Source: Rhynchopus sp. YZ270_cl-10 (Eukaryota; Euglenozoa; Diplonemea; Diplonemida; Diplonemidae). From it: a stretch of 64,000 bases of DNA. The notes under the pieces were generated by a model. The model had not been told where the DNA came from and made no database searches. It saw only the letters and a program-made list of their open reading frames with translations. Positions 11,569 to 21,035 of this stretch are shown in pieces. The DNA lies in contig OZ037834.1 in NCBI GenBank assembly GCA_964035575.1, forward strand, positions 2,139,598 through 2,203,597, written 5' to 3'. The position numbers and the translations under genes are program-made. Every line of letters begins with the position of its first letter. Position 1 is the stretch's first letter.

Positions 11569-11640
11569 TTGCTTTCATCCGGGGCTGGCAGCGTACAGTG
11601 GGTCAGTCGGAGGTGCGTGCCTGCATCGCCTACCCTTTTA
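11569..11640 (+). repeat. Dispersed repeat E (CATCCGGxxGGCTGGC), copy 1
   Basis: Shares CTTTCATCCGG, GGCTGGC, a GTAC and a CAGTCGGAGGTG-like stretch with copies at 19998-20060 and 38893-38945. Function unknown. Confidence 0.6.
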
Positions 11641-12173
11641 TGCTTACTGTACCCCCCTTCCCGCGCCCCCCAAGTTTTATCGAACGAAACGATGCCAACA
11701 GAAACCCGGCTTCTGAATGAGGAAAATGAATTTAGTTTTCCTCCTCCCCCCCCCCGTGTCCCCTACCACCTATGCCATTCGCATCCCCAGCAGCTGTCGA
11801 TGCCTTTACAGATCAACGGCTTGTGGGGGAGGGAGGGGAAAAAGGGTGGACTGAAGCCCGGGTGGAGCAAAGCCGTTTTTTTGTTTTTGTTTTCTGTAAA
11901 TCTCAACAAAAAAACCAATACTCTCGAAGGGAGAAAACGCACCGATTAGGTTACATTCTTTGAAAAAAACACACGAGCGTTACGGGTATCTTCTTAGGAA
12001 ATTTACACTAGGCTGCACACCCCTCGGGAACAAAACAGCTACGTCTCAACAACAGTCTCAACAATAATCAATGTCAATTCTCCCTCTCTCTCTCCCTCTC
12101 TTTTAGCTTATTTACCCTCTCTTCTGTCCCCGCGAATACTTCCCACAAATGACAGAATATTTCAAAAAAGACT

Positions 12174-13832
12174 ATGATAGAGCCAACCTACCCAACCGAC
12201 GCACACGACAAACTCAAGGAAGAAATCGACCTTGCCGTCCTACAGCTCTCAAGGGTAGGAGCAGCACACAGATGCACAGTGCACACCGCGCTTTCGACTA
12301 CACCCCCGCTCTTCGACGCGGTGAGTGGAACAGAGGGCAGTTGTTTGTCACGTTCTCCGTCGACTGCGGTCACTCTGGATGGGTCATCCCAGCGCTCTGC
12401 TGATACACGGAGCTCTACCTCGCATCGTTCTGCACGAAGTGGTAGTACGTCCTCCACAGTATCGGTACAGTCCCTGCGGGGAAGGAAGCTGGCGCAGCTT
12501 GCGCGTTTGCAGACACAGATTGCGGGGCTCGCGGAGAGAAATGCGGGTCATCTCCGTGACGGAAAATACACAAACACACAGAAGAAGCCCTCACGCAAAC
12601 CAGCTCCAGAACGTCACTCCCAGCCTGCACAGTCGCCGACACATCAAAATGGTTTGCAAAATCCACACAAAGATGATCCCACCCAAGAACACCGCACATC
12701 CCATACACCAGAACCTTCAAAAAGCGTATACACAACCCCCTACAGCAGAGTGCAACCACCAAGAGAGGGGAAGGAGATTAATCAACGTTGTGTGTCTTCA
12801 ATGTCGCATTCAGAAGGTAGAAGGTTTGGCAGGGTGGGTGAAATTGTGTCGAACACCGAGGTGGAAGGGGTGCAATCGAAGGAGAGCTGCCACCAGACAC
12901 GCTGTGTGTCCACGACGTCGTGCAACTCCGCGGAGGGCAGGAGAATTGCGAGCCGGGTTGCTGTGTCTGCAGACCGTTTGCACCGTGGTGTCTCTACCCA
13001 ACCTAACACGATGCGTGCACAACCCCATACCACTCATACCCAGGCCTCGCTCTGGGCAGAAGTCCTTTGTACCGCCCTCTCTGTCTCTCTATTCGGCAAG
13101 GCTGTAGACACAATCCTGCAACGACAGTACCAACCTAACGCCTCTGCAGGTGTACACAGCTTCCTTTCACACCCAACCCCGCTTTCGGTTGCGAAGCACA
13201 GTGTTAACGTCGTCAGGACGCAACACATCGGGGTGATCGCAGGGTTTTTGCAAGCAGTTCAGAAGAACACTGCGTTTGGTGTGAAAAATGCGTTGAGACG
13301 GCATCTAATGTTGTGTGCAAGGGTGAGAAACACTGTAAGACGGTTTTTGAATGTCAGACAGGCCCGAAAGAAGTTGTGGACGCTACAGATCCGGAGGGCG
13401 GCGAAACACTATGTTATTCCCCAGGAAGCCCAGAACGAGACGCAGTTTGCAGAATATCGGTCGGTTGTCCGCGCCTCGCAACGCACCGATAAACGAGCGC
13501 TCGCACACAACACGCTACTCCTGCAAAAGGTCGTTTCCGTGCCGACGCTGAGTGATGCGCAGGTAGACAACATTGTGGAGGGAGCGTACCTGAGACACAA
13601 AAGGATGTATCTGGCACAGCTTGCTCTGCATGAGGTGCAGCAGACTCAAGGGGATGTGGCGGTGGGTCGGAAGGCACCACAGTTCCCTGTGCTGTTGGCG
13701 CCTGAGGTAGTGGCGAGGTTGGTGTCGACAGCGCTCGAAGGTGAGCAAGGCAGGTTTGAGGCACGTATCCAAGCCTCGCTGCTAGAGGGTGCTGTGGCAG
13801 AGGCAGTGCGTGTAGAGAGGCGGATGAGGTGA
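12174..13832 (+). CDS. Hypothetical protein, 552 aa
   Basis: I do not recognise this protein. Residues 1-30 are acidic and helical. Roughly 30-110 is Ser/Thr-rich and disordered. A short helix with SLRGRKLAQLARLQTQ follows near 102-117. About 125-270 is polar, low-complexity sequence rich in His, Gln, Ser and Pro. The C-terminal half (about 285-552) is mostly helical and basic, with alanine- and arginine-rich segments, and is the likely folded part. No signal peptide or membrane segment is seen. The first in-frame ATG after upstream stops is used; an overlapping ATG at 12149 lies in another frame. The long uninterrupted frame and GC content above its flanks support coding. No GTATG splice site is evident at the end. 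It precedes the eS4 gene on the same strand. Confidence 0.7.
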   Translation: MIEPTYPTDAHDKLKEEIDLAVLQLSRVGAAHRCTVHTALSTTPPLFDAVSGTEGSCLSRSPSTAVTLDGSSQRSADTRSSTSHRSARSGSTSSTVSVQSLRGRKLAQLARLQTQIAGLAERNAGHLRDGKYTNTQKKPSRKPAPERHSQPAQSPTHQNGLQNPHKDDPTQEHRTSHTPEPSKSVYTTPYSRVQPPREGKEINQRCVSSMSHSEGRRFGRVGEIVSNTEVEGVQSKESCHQTRCVSTTSCNSAEGRRIASRVAVSADRLHRGVSTQPNTMRAQPHTTHTQASLWAEVLCTALSVSLFGKAVDTILQRQYQPNASAGVHSFLSHPTPLSVAKHSVNVVRTQHIGVIAGFLQAVQKNTAFGVKNALRRHLMLCARVRNTVRRFLNVRQARKKLWTLQIRRAAKHYVIPQEAQNETQFAEYRSVVRASQRTDKRALAHNTLLLQKVVSVPTLSDAQVDNIVEGAYLRHKRMYLAQLALHEVQQTQGDVAVGRKAPQFPVLLAPEVVARLVSTALEGEQGRFEARIQASLLEGAVAEAVRVERRMR

Positions 13833-14735
13833 AAGAGACAGTCTGGTGTTCTATTTCATTTCTTAAGAGGAGACAGAAAGGCTGTTTTGTTGGAATAGTG
13901 TAGTTGGCACCTGACCATGTGTGCAAGCTACTGTCTTTTTTTTTTATCAATTCTGTTAAGATATGGATGTGCCATGTGCCGCGAGGCATGTGGTTTTGTT
14001 TAGTGCTTTGTATGCTTATGATATTGCTCTGTCAGGTAAAAAAAAAACATTGCCACAAAAAGCAGGACTCACATACCCTTAAAATATGTGTAGCCTGAGG
14101 TGTAGCCATTTTTCAAGTTTTCTTTCAAGCCGTTTTTTTTTCCTTCTTTCTTTCACTTACACAGTGGGCGGGGTTCTTGTTTCTGCAGCATTGCGGAGTT
14201 TGCGTTGTTGTCTTTTAACCGTTTTTCTTCTTATTTGGCGAGCTTCTTAGGTAGGCAAACCCTATCGAGAGACTTCATGCCATCCTTATACCAACCTTTT
14301 CTGCCTTATCTCCGTCTGTTCCCTGCCGGAAAAGGACAAATATCCCCTCAGCTTTTATTTTGCCAGGCTTTCTTCACATCTCTTTCACCCCTACAATAAA
14401 AATAGCACCCCCCAAAAAAGCTCCTTTTTCGTTTGAAATGGTGTGGTCACATAGTACTTTGCATAGACTTAAAAAACGCCGGGTTTTATTATTTTTGTCA
14501 AATTTACCTTAGAAATTGGAGCCTAGTGTATTTTTTGACCGATTTTTTTCACTTTGTTGGTTGAGACGATTGCTACGCACACCAATCCCATCTTTGCTCA
14601 CCTCTTTAGCACCATGACAACAAACCCCCTCCTCTCTCCTCTCTCCTCTCCTCTCTCCCATATCCCCATTATCCCCCATATCCCCATCTCTCCAATAGGT
14701 TTGCCACAACACAACAAAACAAAACCTACTACAAA
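13833..14735. other. Intergenic, eS4 upstream region
   Basis: No gene seen. From about 14590 the sequence becomes a long CT-rich tract ending in CCAATAG at 14698, 37 nt before the eS4 start. This is a good acceptor for a 5' UTR or trans-spliced leader. Confidence 0.5.
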
Positions 14736-15545
14736 ATGGTTCGTGGACCTAAGAAGCACATGAAGCGCCTTGCTGCGCCCAAGCACTGGATGGTTGACAA
14801 GCTCAGCGGAGTCTACGCGCCGAAGTCGCGCCCGGGAGCACACAAGGGAAGCGACTCCCTGCCCCTGATCCTCATCATTAGAAACCGTTTGAGGTACGCC
14901 CTGACCCGCGGTGAGGCAATGATGATCACCAAGCAGCGTCTTGTCAAGGTCGATGGCCGTGTCCGTTGCGACCCCAAGACCCCCATCGGGTTCATGGACA
15001 TCCTGACCATGGAGAAGACTGGCGACAAGTTCCGCATCATGTACGACGTGAAGGGACGTTTCGTCACCCAGAAGATCACCGACGCCTCGAAGAAGCTTCT
15101 GAAGGTGAAGAAGGTGTACACCGCCGTCAACGGCGTGCCGGTGCTGTCGACCCACGACGGACGCACCCTGCGTTACCCCGACCCGCTCATCTCGTCGGGA
15201 GACACTGTTGTGTTTGACCTTGAGAAGAACACCATCGTGGACTTCGTGAAGTTCAAGCCGGGCTCCCTCGTGATGGTGACCGGAGGAGCAAACACCGGCC
15301 GTGTCGGTACCGTTGAGGACGTGGAGCGCCACCCGGGCTCCTTCAACATTGTGCACGTTAAGGACGCGAACAACAACACCTTCGCCACCCGCCAGCACAA
15401 CCTCTTCATTGTGGGCCGCCGTGCCGCCGACACCCTTGTCGACCTCCCCAAGGCCAAGGGTATCCGTGTCCCCCTCATCCAGGAGCGTGAGCAGCGCATT
15501 GCCGCCGTCGCCAAGAACAGGCAGTCCCGCCGCAGCAGGAACTGA
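14736..15545 (+). CDS. RPS4: Small-subunit ribosomal protein eS4
   Basis: Cytosolic ribosomal protein eS4 of the 40S subunit, which binds 18S rRNA on the subunit body. The frame gives 269 residues, close to the 263 of animal RPS4X, and the family's features run in order: N-terminal RGPKKHMKRLAAPKHWM, an S4-type RNA-binding region with LIIRNRLRYALT, the central GFMDI..KTGDKFRIMYDVKG block, then THDGRTLRYPDP and a KOW-type MVTGGANTGRVGTV followed by HPGSFNIVHVKDA. The start sits in CAAAATGG, 37 nt after a pyrimidine tract and AG at 14698. The gene is intronless and strongly GC-ending in codon choice, as expected for high expression. The short Arg/Ser-rich tail is a minor lineage difference. Identification is certain. 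Confidence 0.98.
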   Translation: MVRGPKKHMKRLAAPKHWMVDKLSGVYAPKSRPGAHKGSDSLPLILIIRNRLRYALTRGEAMMITKQRLVKVDGRVRCDPKTPIGFMDILTMEKTGDKFRIMYDVKGRFVTQKITDASKKLLKVKKVYTAVNGVPVLSTHDGRTLRYPDPLISSGDTVVFDLEKNTIVDFVKFKPGSLVMVTGGANTGRVGTVEDVERHPGSFNIVHVKDANNNTFATRQHNLFIVGRRAADTLVDLPKAKGIRVPLIQEREQRIAAVAKNRQSRRSRN

Positions 15546-16107
15546 ATGTAAAAAAAATAAAACCAAAAAAAAAAAAAGATAAAACAAAATGATGGAGAAC
15601 TTCAAAAAAAAAAAAGAAAATAAAAGTCAGGGAGGGAAATGATTGAGGGTTGGGGGGAAAAGAAAAATGTCAAAGGAATGCCTCAAAAAAAAGATCCTCA
15701 AAAATGGACCTCCATTTTTTTTTTTTTTCCTCGCTCGAAAAAATGGGGTGGGGGGGAAAAAAAAAGGCTTGGGGAGATCACGTCGGTGAATGAAAAAAAA
15801 GGTATATTTTCCCCCTCTCCCACATTGCGTCCCAAGAATTCATCGGAGAAAGTCTCTCCTTCGTGTCTGGCTTCAGGTTGGCATTCACCCCAGCCGCCCA
15901 GCCGCCGCCCCTTCACGGACCTTCTTCTCTGTACTTCTGCAGCCGTATTCCCTTTTTTTGGCCCGCTGCTTGCGGTCCCGGAGAGACTGTGCGGGCCAGC
16001 TGCAGCAGGCCCTGTCTGTCTCTCCCCCCTTGTCCCCTCCCTCTGCCAACACCATCTTCACCATTTCCACCATCACCAGCACCTCCATCACCTCCCCCCT
16101 CCCCCTT
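15546..16107. other. Intergenic, homopolymer-rich
   Basis: A/T-run-rich 3' region of eS4, then a CT-rich leader for the next gene. The reading frame of the next gene stays open upstream to 15790, but that part is low-complexity and pyrimidine-biased, so I treat it as 5' UTR. Confidence 0.5.
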
Positions 16108-18624
16108 ATGTGTGACACAGAGCATTCCGGCCGCTACCATCTCCGCAACGACGTTATTCTATGGAACGCCCAACTCCCCCCCGACGCGCACAGTGCAATC
16201 AACGAGCTGCAACAGCTGCAACAGGAGCTTGAGGCTTTACAACGCGAGAAGGCGTCTCTGAGCGAAGGCATCGAAGCGGCACGTGGTGACGACGGACAAC
16301 ACGTGGTCAGCTCTACCGAATACGCTGCGGCGGCTGCAGCGCTTTCACTGCAAGGCTCTGCGTTGCACCGTGCCTACTCTCCACGAGACTTTACGGACGA
16401 CACTCCGTTTATCTTTGCACCACAAATCTTTCTTCTCCCCCATTATGGACAACCCAAAGCACGTTGGGTCTGTCAATTTGATGTCGACGGCGAAGATGCA
16501 AGCTCAAACCTCTCCACACAGCTCTTCCCTCAGGCAGAGAACAGCACATCTGTTGTGTCCGACCGTGTCAAGGCAACGTGGGCGCATTTACAAAAGGGGC
16601 TGCGTGGTACTGCGGTACGTCGTGCGCAAGGTGAGGCGTTGGAAAAGGCGCTTGCTTTGTGCGAGGCGCAGCCTATTTACCCTAATTTGCTTGATTTTGA
16701 AACGTTTGAAAGCCGTTCCGCAGATGATCTCAACGAAGGCTTGATCCCCCCTGCAGAGCGTGTTGCGTATGAACTCTGGCGCTTTGAATTTCAAGATATG
16801 ATAGCAAGAACCGACGCCATCGATCTGAGCAGCGCCAACCCCAAGAAGGTTGTCAAAGCATTCGCCAACGCAAGCCCTGAGGCAGTCCGCTCCTGCCTCG
16901 CTTCAGCAATCGCACGGCTCCCCCCAAAGGCGCAAAATGCAGTGAAAAACGCGCTCCTCCATGACACAGGAAGAATCAGGGATTTATTTGGATCCATCGC
17001 ATTGGTTCCTCGCATGGCACGGTTGTTTCATCTTCATGCAAATGATGGTGTTTTTCTTGAAATCCAGACAGAAGGTTCTATTGCCCGGCAGGCCCAATGG
17101 AGTCAACGAAAACAATCCAAAAAGCTTCCAGGAAAGCGCGCCCGATCGGATGAATCCGACTCTGAGTCCGAAGAATCCTCACAACAGCCGCCAGAAAATA
17201 CAACAGCAGATCAGACCACAGCCACCACCACCTCGACCCCACCTCCAACCAAGAAGGCGCGCCACTCCTTCACAACCCTCAGCAACACCCTTGCCTCTGT
17301 GAAGGCCACCCTCCAGAATGACAGAGCAGGGTCCAATATGGCGCCGCGGTTTGAGACAGCGTCCTTCTTTGCTGCGGCAGAGGCGGAAGTGGCACTTTCT
17401 ACAACGAAGGAAGCGTTGACATCTGGACCTTGCTTGGTTGACCCTGAATTGGATACTCAATACAAAGAAATGTGCCGACGTTCCGCAGAGTTGACGGAAG
17501 GAAGCGATGAAACACTACGCAAACAACTCTTCCTTGCAGACTATGAAAAAAATCTGTTGCAGCTGGCAACAGAACCTGCCGCGTTAGTCGAGAGATATGC
17601 TGTAGAAAGGGCGGTTCTGCGGGTTAAATCGGAGCTTTGTAGATGTTCACCTAATGCACCAAATTACTTTGCGTCTGTCGGAGCGATTTGTCTCTTAATG
17701 TGCCGTCTCAAGGATTATGCTATGTGCGAAGCATTTCTGCTCAGCATTTTGCAGCGCATGGATGAGAGAGGGTCTGCCGTGGTCTCCAACCTCAATCTCT
17801 TTTCGTTGTATTTGTCTATGCTGGAAGGAAGGTTTCCACGTTGTGCTGCGGAGCTTCCAAATGGTGAGAGACTCTATCTTTGCCACATCCAAAAAAGCTG
17901 TGCTGATGCCCAAAAAGTATCGACCGTTTTGCAGATGGTTGCGAAGTACATTTCATCTGTCAAATCATTGAAAGGGGAAGAGGGAGAATGCTTGCCCAGA
18001 GACGTTGCCCTGCAGGTCTATGTACAGTATTTAATTAAAGTGCACCCCACCGCAGTCTCCACCCTCAAAGGGGGTGCCGCAGGGTTGATGCTCTCTGCCC
18101 AATCAGGTGAGTCTGAGGTCTTTACAGAGGGCCAGCGTGTCGCGGGGTTGCTGAGTGAGGTGAGGTCTGGGGTGTTGCAGAAGACAGATGTCGACCCGAT
18201 GTGGTGGAGGCTGTGGAAGGCGTTGAAAACAGCGAAGGAGGCGGAGGAGGTGTTGTTGAGGCTAGAGGGAGGGGAGGGGACGGCATTGGGGAATGTGTTA
18301 GGACCGATGGCGATTGGGTTGCGTTTGAACGCAAAGTTTGCGCCGTTTGTACGTTCATACCTACACCAGAAGAGCCTGCAGCAGACAGAAGACCCTTGGG
18401 TAGTCTCAAGCGCCACCCGTACACTCTGTAAATGTCTGATCCAGCACCCCAGTCTCCTCACTACAGTGTCGGACCTTCTCGTCGCTGCCCCCGCAGATGT
18501 GCGTCATCTGCTAGCGACGCGTTGTGTGCTTGGAAGAAACTTCGACCAAGGGCATGCAGTGAAGTTCGCGCTGTTCGGTGCCGTGCATTGCGACCCCAGA
18601 AGAGGGTCGGTTTTTGCGCACTGA
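16108..18624 (+). CDS. Hypothetical protein, 838 aa, coiled-coil start
   Basis: I do not recognise the family. From the chosen ATG (after a CT-rich leader), a short N-terminal stretch leads into a coiled coil (about 28-60: INELQQLQQELEALQREKAS). A mixed region around 90-120 contains FIFAPQIFLLPHYGQP. A helical region follows to about 330. Residues about 335-385 are a basic/acidic linker with GKRARSDESDSESEESS, typical of a nuclear localisation signal plus phospho-acceptor sites. The last 400 residues are helical and leucine/alanine-rich, suggesting a helical-repeat or HEAT-like fold. There is no signal peptide or membrane segment. A nuclear scaffold is my inference. An in-frame ATG at 15790 would add 106 low-complexity residues and is less likely. 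Confidence 0.7.
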   Translation: MCDTEHSGRYHLRNDVILWNAQLPPDAHSAINELQQLQQELEALQREKASLSEGIEAARGDDGQHVVSSTEYAAAAAALSLQGSALHRAYSPRDFTDDTPFIFAPQIFLLPHYGQPKARWVCQFDVDGEDASSNLSTQLFPQAENSTSVVSDRVKATWAHLQKGLRGTAVRRAQGEALEKALALCEAQPIYPNLLDFETFESRSADDLNEGLIPPAERVAYELWRFEFQDMIARTDAIDLSSANPKKVVKAFANASPEAVRSCLASAIARLPPKAQNAVKNALLHDTGRIRDLFGSIALVPRMARLFHLHANDGVFLEIQTEGSIARQAQWSQRKQSKKLPGKRARSDESDSESEESSQQPPENTTADQTTATTTSTPPPTKKARHSFTTLSNTLASVKATLQNDRAGSNMAPRFETASFFAAAEAEVALSTTKEALTSGPCLVDPELDTQYKEMCRRSAELTEGSDETLRKQLFLADYEKNLLQLATEPAALVERYAVERAVLRVKSELCRCSPNAPNYFASVGAICLLMCRLKDYAMCEAFLLSILQRMDERGSAVVSNLNLFSLYLSMLEGRFPRCAAELPNGERLYLCHIQKSCADAQKVSTVLQMVAKYISSVKSLKGEEGECLPRDVALQVYVQYLIKVHPTAVSTLKGGAAGLMLSAQSGESEVFTEGQRVAGLLSEVRSGVLQKTDVDPMWWRLWKALKTAKEAEEVLLRLEGGEGTALGNVLGPMAIGLRLNAKFAPFVRSYLHQKSLQQTEDPWVVSSATRTLCKCLIQHPSLLTTVSDLLVAAPADVRHLLATRCVLGRNFDQGHAVKFALFGAVHCDPRRGSVFAH

Positions 18625-19139
18625 ATTGTTATCAAAAAGAAAAGAAAATGGGAAAAAAGGTTGAGGGGGGAGAGAGAGAGCATATGGGTTTGGTTGGGGA
18701 GTAAAAAACGATTCGTGGTAAATTCTGCCAAGTTTATTTTTTTTTTTTTGAAAACAAAGCCAATTCCCCTCACTTTTTCACTGTATTGTTGGTTGGAATC
18801 GAGATCCACCCCACCATCGCACTCCTGAAGCTTTCTCCCACAGAAGATCAGAGGACCCTACATTCACAGGATTCATGTCCCTGTGGTCGCAATGATCCCC
18901 CTTCATCTGGCTGATGAGTGGAAGCGGGAGTAGCGAACATATCAGATATAAACCACGAAATGTATTGTAGGGCTGCCTGATTGGGGTCCACCCCCGGTAC
19001 ACCCGCCGGTCATTGTACCAAGGTACACCTCGTTGTGAGAGGGCTTTTGTATTTCAGGTCAACGTATTTTTTTCGCAATATTTCACACTTCTCAACAAAA
19101 CTACAGATTTCTACAAAAATTGCCCCCAAACTCTTTACG
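18625..19139. other. Intergenic holding dispersed repeat A
   Basis: Apart from the repeat at 18885-19062 I see no gene or RNA. Confidence 0.5.
18885..19062 (+). repeat. Dispersed repeat A, copy 2
   Basis: One of the most complete copies: CAATGATCC, GGAAGCGGGAGTAG, CATATCAGATATAAACCACG, GGGGTCCACCCCCGGTACAC, a GTACCAAGGTAC palindrome and GAGAGGGCTTTTGTATTTC. It ends about 75 bp before the next start codon, so it probably lies in the 5' region of that gene. Confidence 0.85.
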
Positions 19140-19607
19140 ATGGTTGCAGGGGTGATCGAGTCTGCGGCAACTACTGCGTACACCTCTGCTCTCAAGACGT
19201 TCCCACGGAAGTTTGTCTATGGTTGCATTGCAGGGGTGGGCCTGCTTGGGGTGGCGGCGACGATCCAGACGCAAGGCATTCACGACATCCACCCGGCGCT
19301 TGACTGCGAGCCACCATTGTGCAAGAAGGTGCATTGCTTTACCCGTATGCCTAACGGCGCGACATTCCACAAAAGGATAAATGGAATGGCGTCACTCAGA
19401 CAGACCACTAAAATACTCATTGAGGAAGCGCAAAAGGGCGACAGCAAGCAGGTGAAGGGTTCCCTCCGCCTGCAAGAGGAGAAGGGGTACGTGCTGGACC
19501 CGCAGGCCCCCCTGCATTCCTTCTGCAAGCCGGTGGACTCGAGGAGCGACAGCATCCCTTGCAGGGTGCACCTCGACCTGATGTTTGAAACAGTGAAGAG
19601 CGCATAA
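19140..19607 (+). CDS. Small single-pass membrane protein, 155 aa
   Basis: Unknown protein. Residues 1-24 are short and amphipathic, and 25-43 (FVYGCIAGVGLLGVAATIQ) form one membrane segment. The remaining 110 residues are soluble with cysteines near 56, 61 and 66 and one late cysteine near the C-terminus. This could be an intermembrane-space or lumenal domain with disulfides. The frame stays open upstream to 18981 through dispersed repeat A, but codon quality improves only at the ATG at 19140, which is preceded by an AT/C-rich leader. No intron is evident. It lies between the 838-aa protein and PIG-V on the same strand, with no obvious functional link. Confidence 0.65.
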   Translation: MVAGVIESAATTAYTSALKTFPRKFVYGCIAGVGLLGVAATIQTQGIHDIHPALDCEPPLCKKVHCFTRMPNGATFHKRINGMASLRQTTKILIEEAQKGDSKQVKGSLRLQEEKGYVLDPQAPLHSFCKPVDSRSDSIPCRVHLDLMFETVKSA

Positions 19608-19823
19608 ATGAAGCTATTTTTCTTCTTTTCTACGTTTTGAAAAAAGCATACACCATAAAAAAGAAAGATGAGAACATTTTTGTTGATCCCTCACCATATA
19701 TCGATTTATTGATTGCATATGATGAAAATATTCTTTCAGATCCACAAATTGGATGTAGGATTGCATTGTGCGTAATGCAGATTTTTTTTTTTTTGTCTTT
19801 TTTGTTTAAGAATGTGATAAAGG

Positions 19824-19872
19824 TGGCTAAGTACGGTTCAGGGTCATCTTGATAAGCTTTCTTTTGTTTTTC
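19824..19872 (+). repeat. Dispersed repeat B (hairpin + pyrimidine tract), copy 1
   Basis: GGCTAAG...GGGTCATCTTGATAAGC followed by TTTCTTTTGTTTTT. It matches the repeat B pattern TAAGC-N7-GCTTA, GGTTCATCTTATAAAC, T/C tract, but with a weaker first stem. Located in the 3' flank of the 155-aa gene. Confidence 0.5.
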
Positions 19873-19997
19873 AATGTCTAGCAATGCTTTCTGTTGTGGT
19901 TTGAAGTGTGTGTGGGGGTGGAAAAAAAAAAATAGTGCACCCTGTTGCTGATGTAACTATAAAAAAGGGGTGTGTGGTGTGATGAGGTTGTTTTTAA

Positions 19998-20060
19998 TGC
20001 TTTCATCCGGATGGCTGGCTTTTGTACGGTGAATCAGTAGGGTGCCTGCATCAATTCCGT
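19998..20060 (+). repeat. Dispersed repeat E, copy 2
   Basis: GCTTTCATCCGGATGGCTGGC followed by a TGTACGGTGAATCAG-like stretch and GGTGCCTGCATC, as in the copy at 11569. Confidence 0.6.
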
Positions 20061-20469
20061 ATTCATTTTTTGTCTGTCTGAACAGTTTCCTTTTTAGTTT
20101 CAGCTCCATGTGTTAGTCCGGTTATGTTCATCTGACAAACGTCTCTTTTTATTCTCTCCTTCGCAGGTCTCCTGGCAGTTAGCCATGGATGGCCTCTCTT
20201 TTGAGTCTCTTAGTAAATCTATCCTACCAAAAGACGCGCACCTTTTATGATTTTGTGACGGCGAATTTTTAGAAGCCTCTTGTCGGGTCCACTCCCAGGC
20301 AAGTTGGGCTTTTAAAAAAAATGAATGAAAAACGTTACAGCAAAAAATAACGATTTTTTTTTCTCCAACCCAACCCCCCACTTCTGCCCCAGCCCGTCGT
20401 CGACGTATCGGTCTAGACGACCGTTCTGAAGCATTTCGGATGCACAGGGAGTGAGAACCATGTGTTAGT

Positions 20470-20904
20470 TGACAGCGCCGCGTTTGGCGGCCTCGTGGAT
20501 CTGCACGTGCAGCTCGTCAGGAGTATCTACCGTAGACGTCCACGTCCTCTCTCCACGTGAGATCTGTCGTGCCCAGGTGCTCATGCAGGCCAGAACCGTA
20601 GGGAAGTAGCACAGCGTCTTTGCCATCATGCGTCACACGAAAAAAATATACCAAGCACCTGCCACACGTCAAGGACGGAGTGGGTCCTGCCTGCGTGGAA
20701 GACGCGCCTCAGTTTCCCCCTGCGCTGCTCCTCAGGGAATCTGAAGGTGTTGTCGATCAGACACCACTGAACACCGATGTACGTCACATACTGTTGTGGT
20801 GTCAGTGTGGACTTCTCGACGTTGATCTCCGCGTTGGCGAACTCCGTCCTCCCCTGGAGTAGCGCCAGAACTCCTCCCACATTATAGCCATTTTTTTGTA
20901 CCAA
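20470..20904 (-). mobile_element. Fossil reverse-transcriptase fragment
   Basis: On the minus strand, 20626-20904 encodes a stretch like the C-terminal end of reverse transcriptase in DIRS-like and LTR-type retroelements: the NVEKSTLTPQQYVTYIGVQW pattern (KSxLxPxQxxxxxG), then a proline/glutamate-rich linker and a helix. Weaker similarity continues towards 20470, where the RT/RNase H junction would lie. It is a broken remnant without its ends, gag or integrase/recombinase. Age cannot be judged beyond not recent. It is the only clear coding remnant on the minus strand of the gene-rich part. Confidence 0.65.
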
Positions 20905-21035
20905 CCGCTTTAGTACCTACCTACCCACGAAAAAACTTCGTAAAACTCACAAAAATCACCCCACAGTACCCACAACACAACAAAGGGGCCAATCCTTAAC
21001 ACCATGAACGAATAGGAAGCAACACCATTGATATC

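Larger units (their letters stand above)
9810..12173. other. No gene seen; short dispersed repeats
   Basis: About 2.4 kb without a convincing gene. It holds a hairpin near 9825-9885 (CACGAC..GTGAAGTAAATG mirrored), an 18-bp palindrome CCGGTGTGGCCACACCGG near 10430, and the dispersed repeats listed separately. Confidence 0.5.
19608..20469. other. Intergenic, no gene
   Basis: Contains copies of dispersed repeats B (19824-19872) and E (19998-20060). Otherwise nothing recognisable. Confidence 0.5.

Noticed and set aside
14598-15605. 335-codon frame antisense to eS4
   Set aside because: Shadow of the GC-rich codon use of eS4; no recognisable domain.
15790-16107. N-terminal extension of the 838-aa protein
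   Set aside because: In-frame but CT-rich and low complexity, with no intervening domain; more likely 5' UTR.
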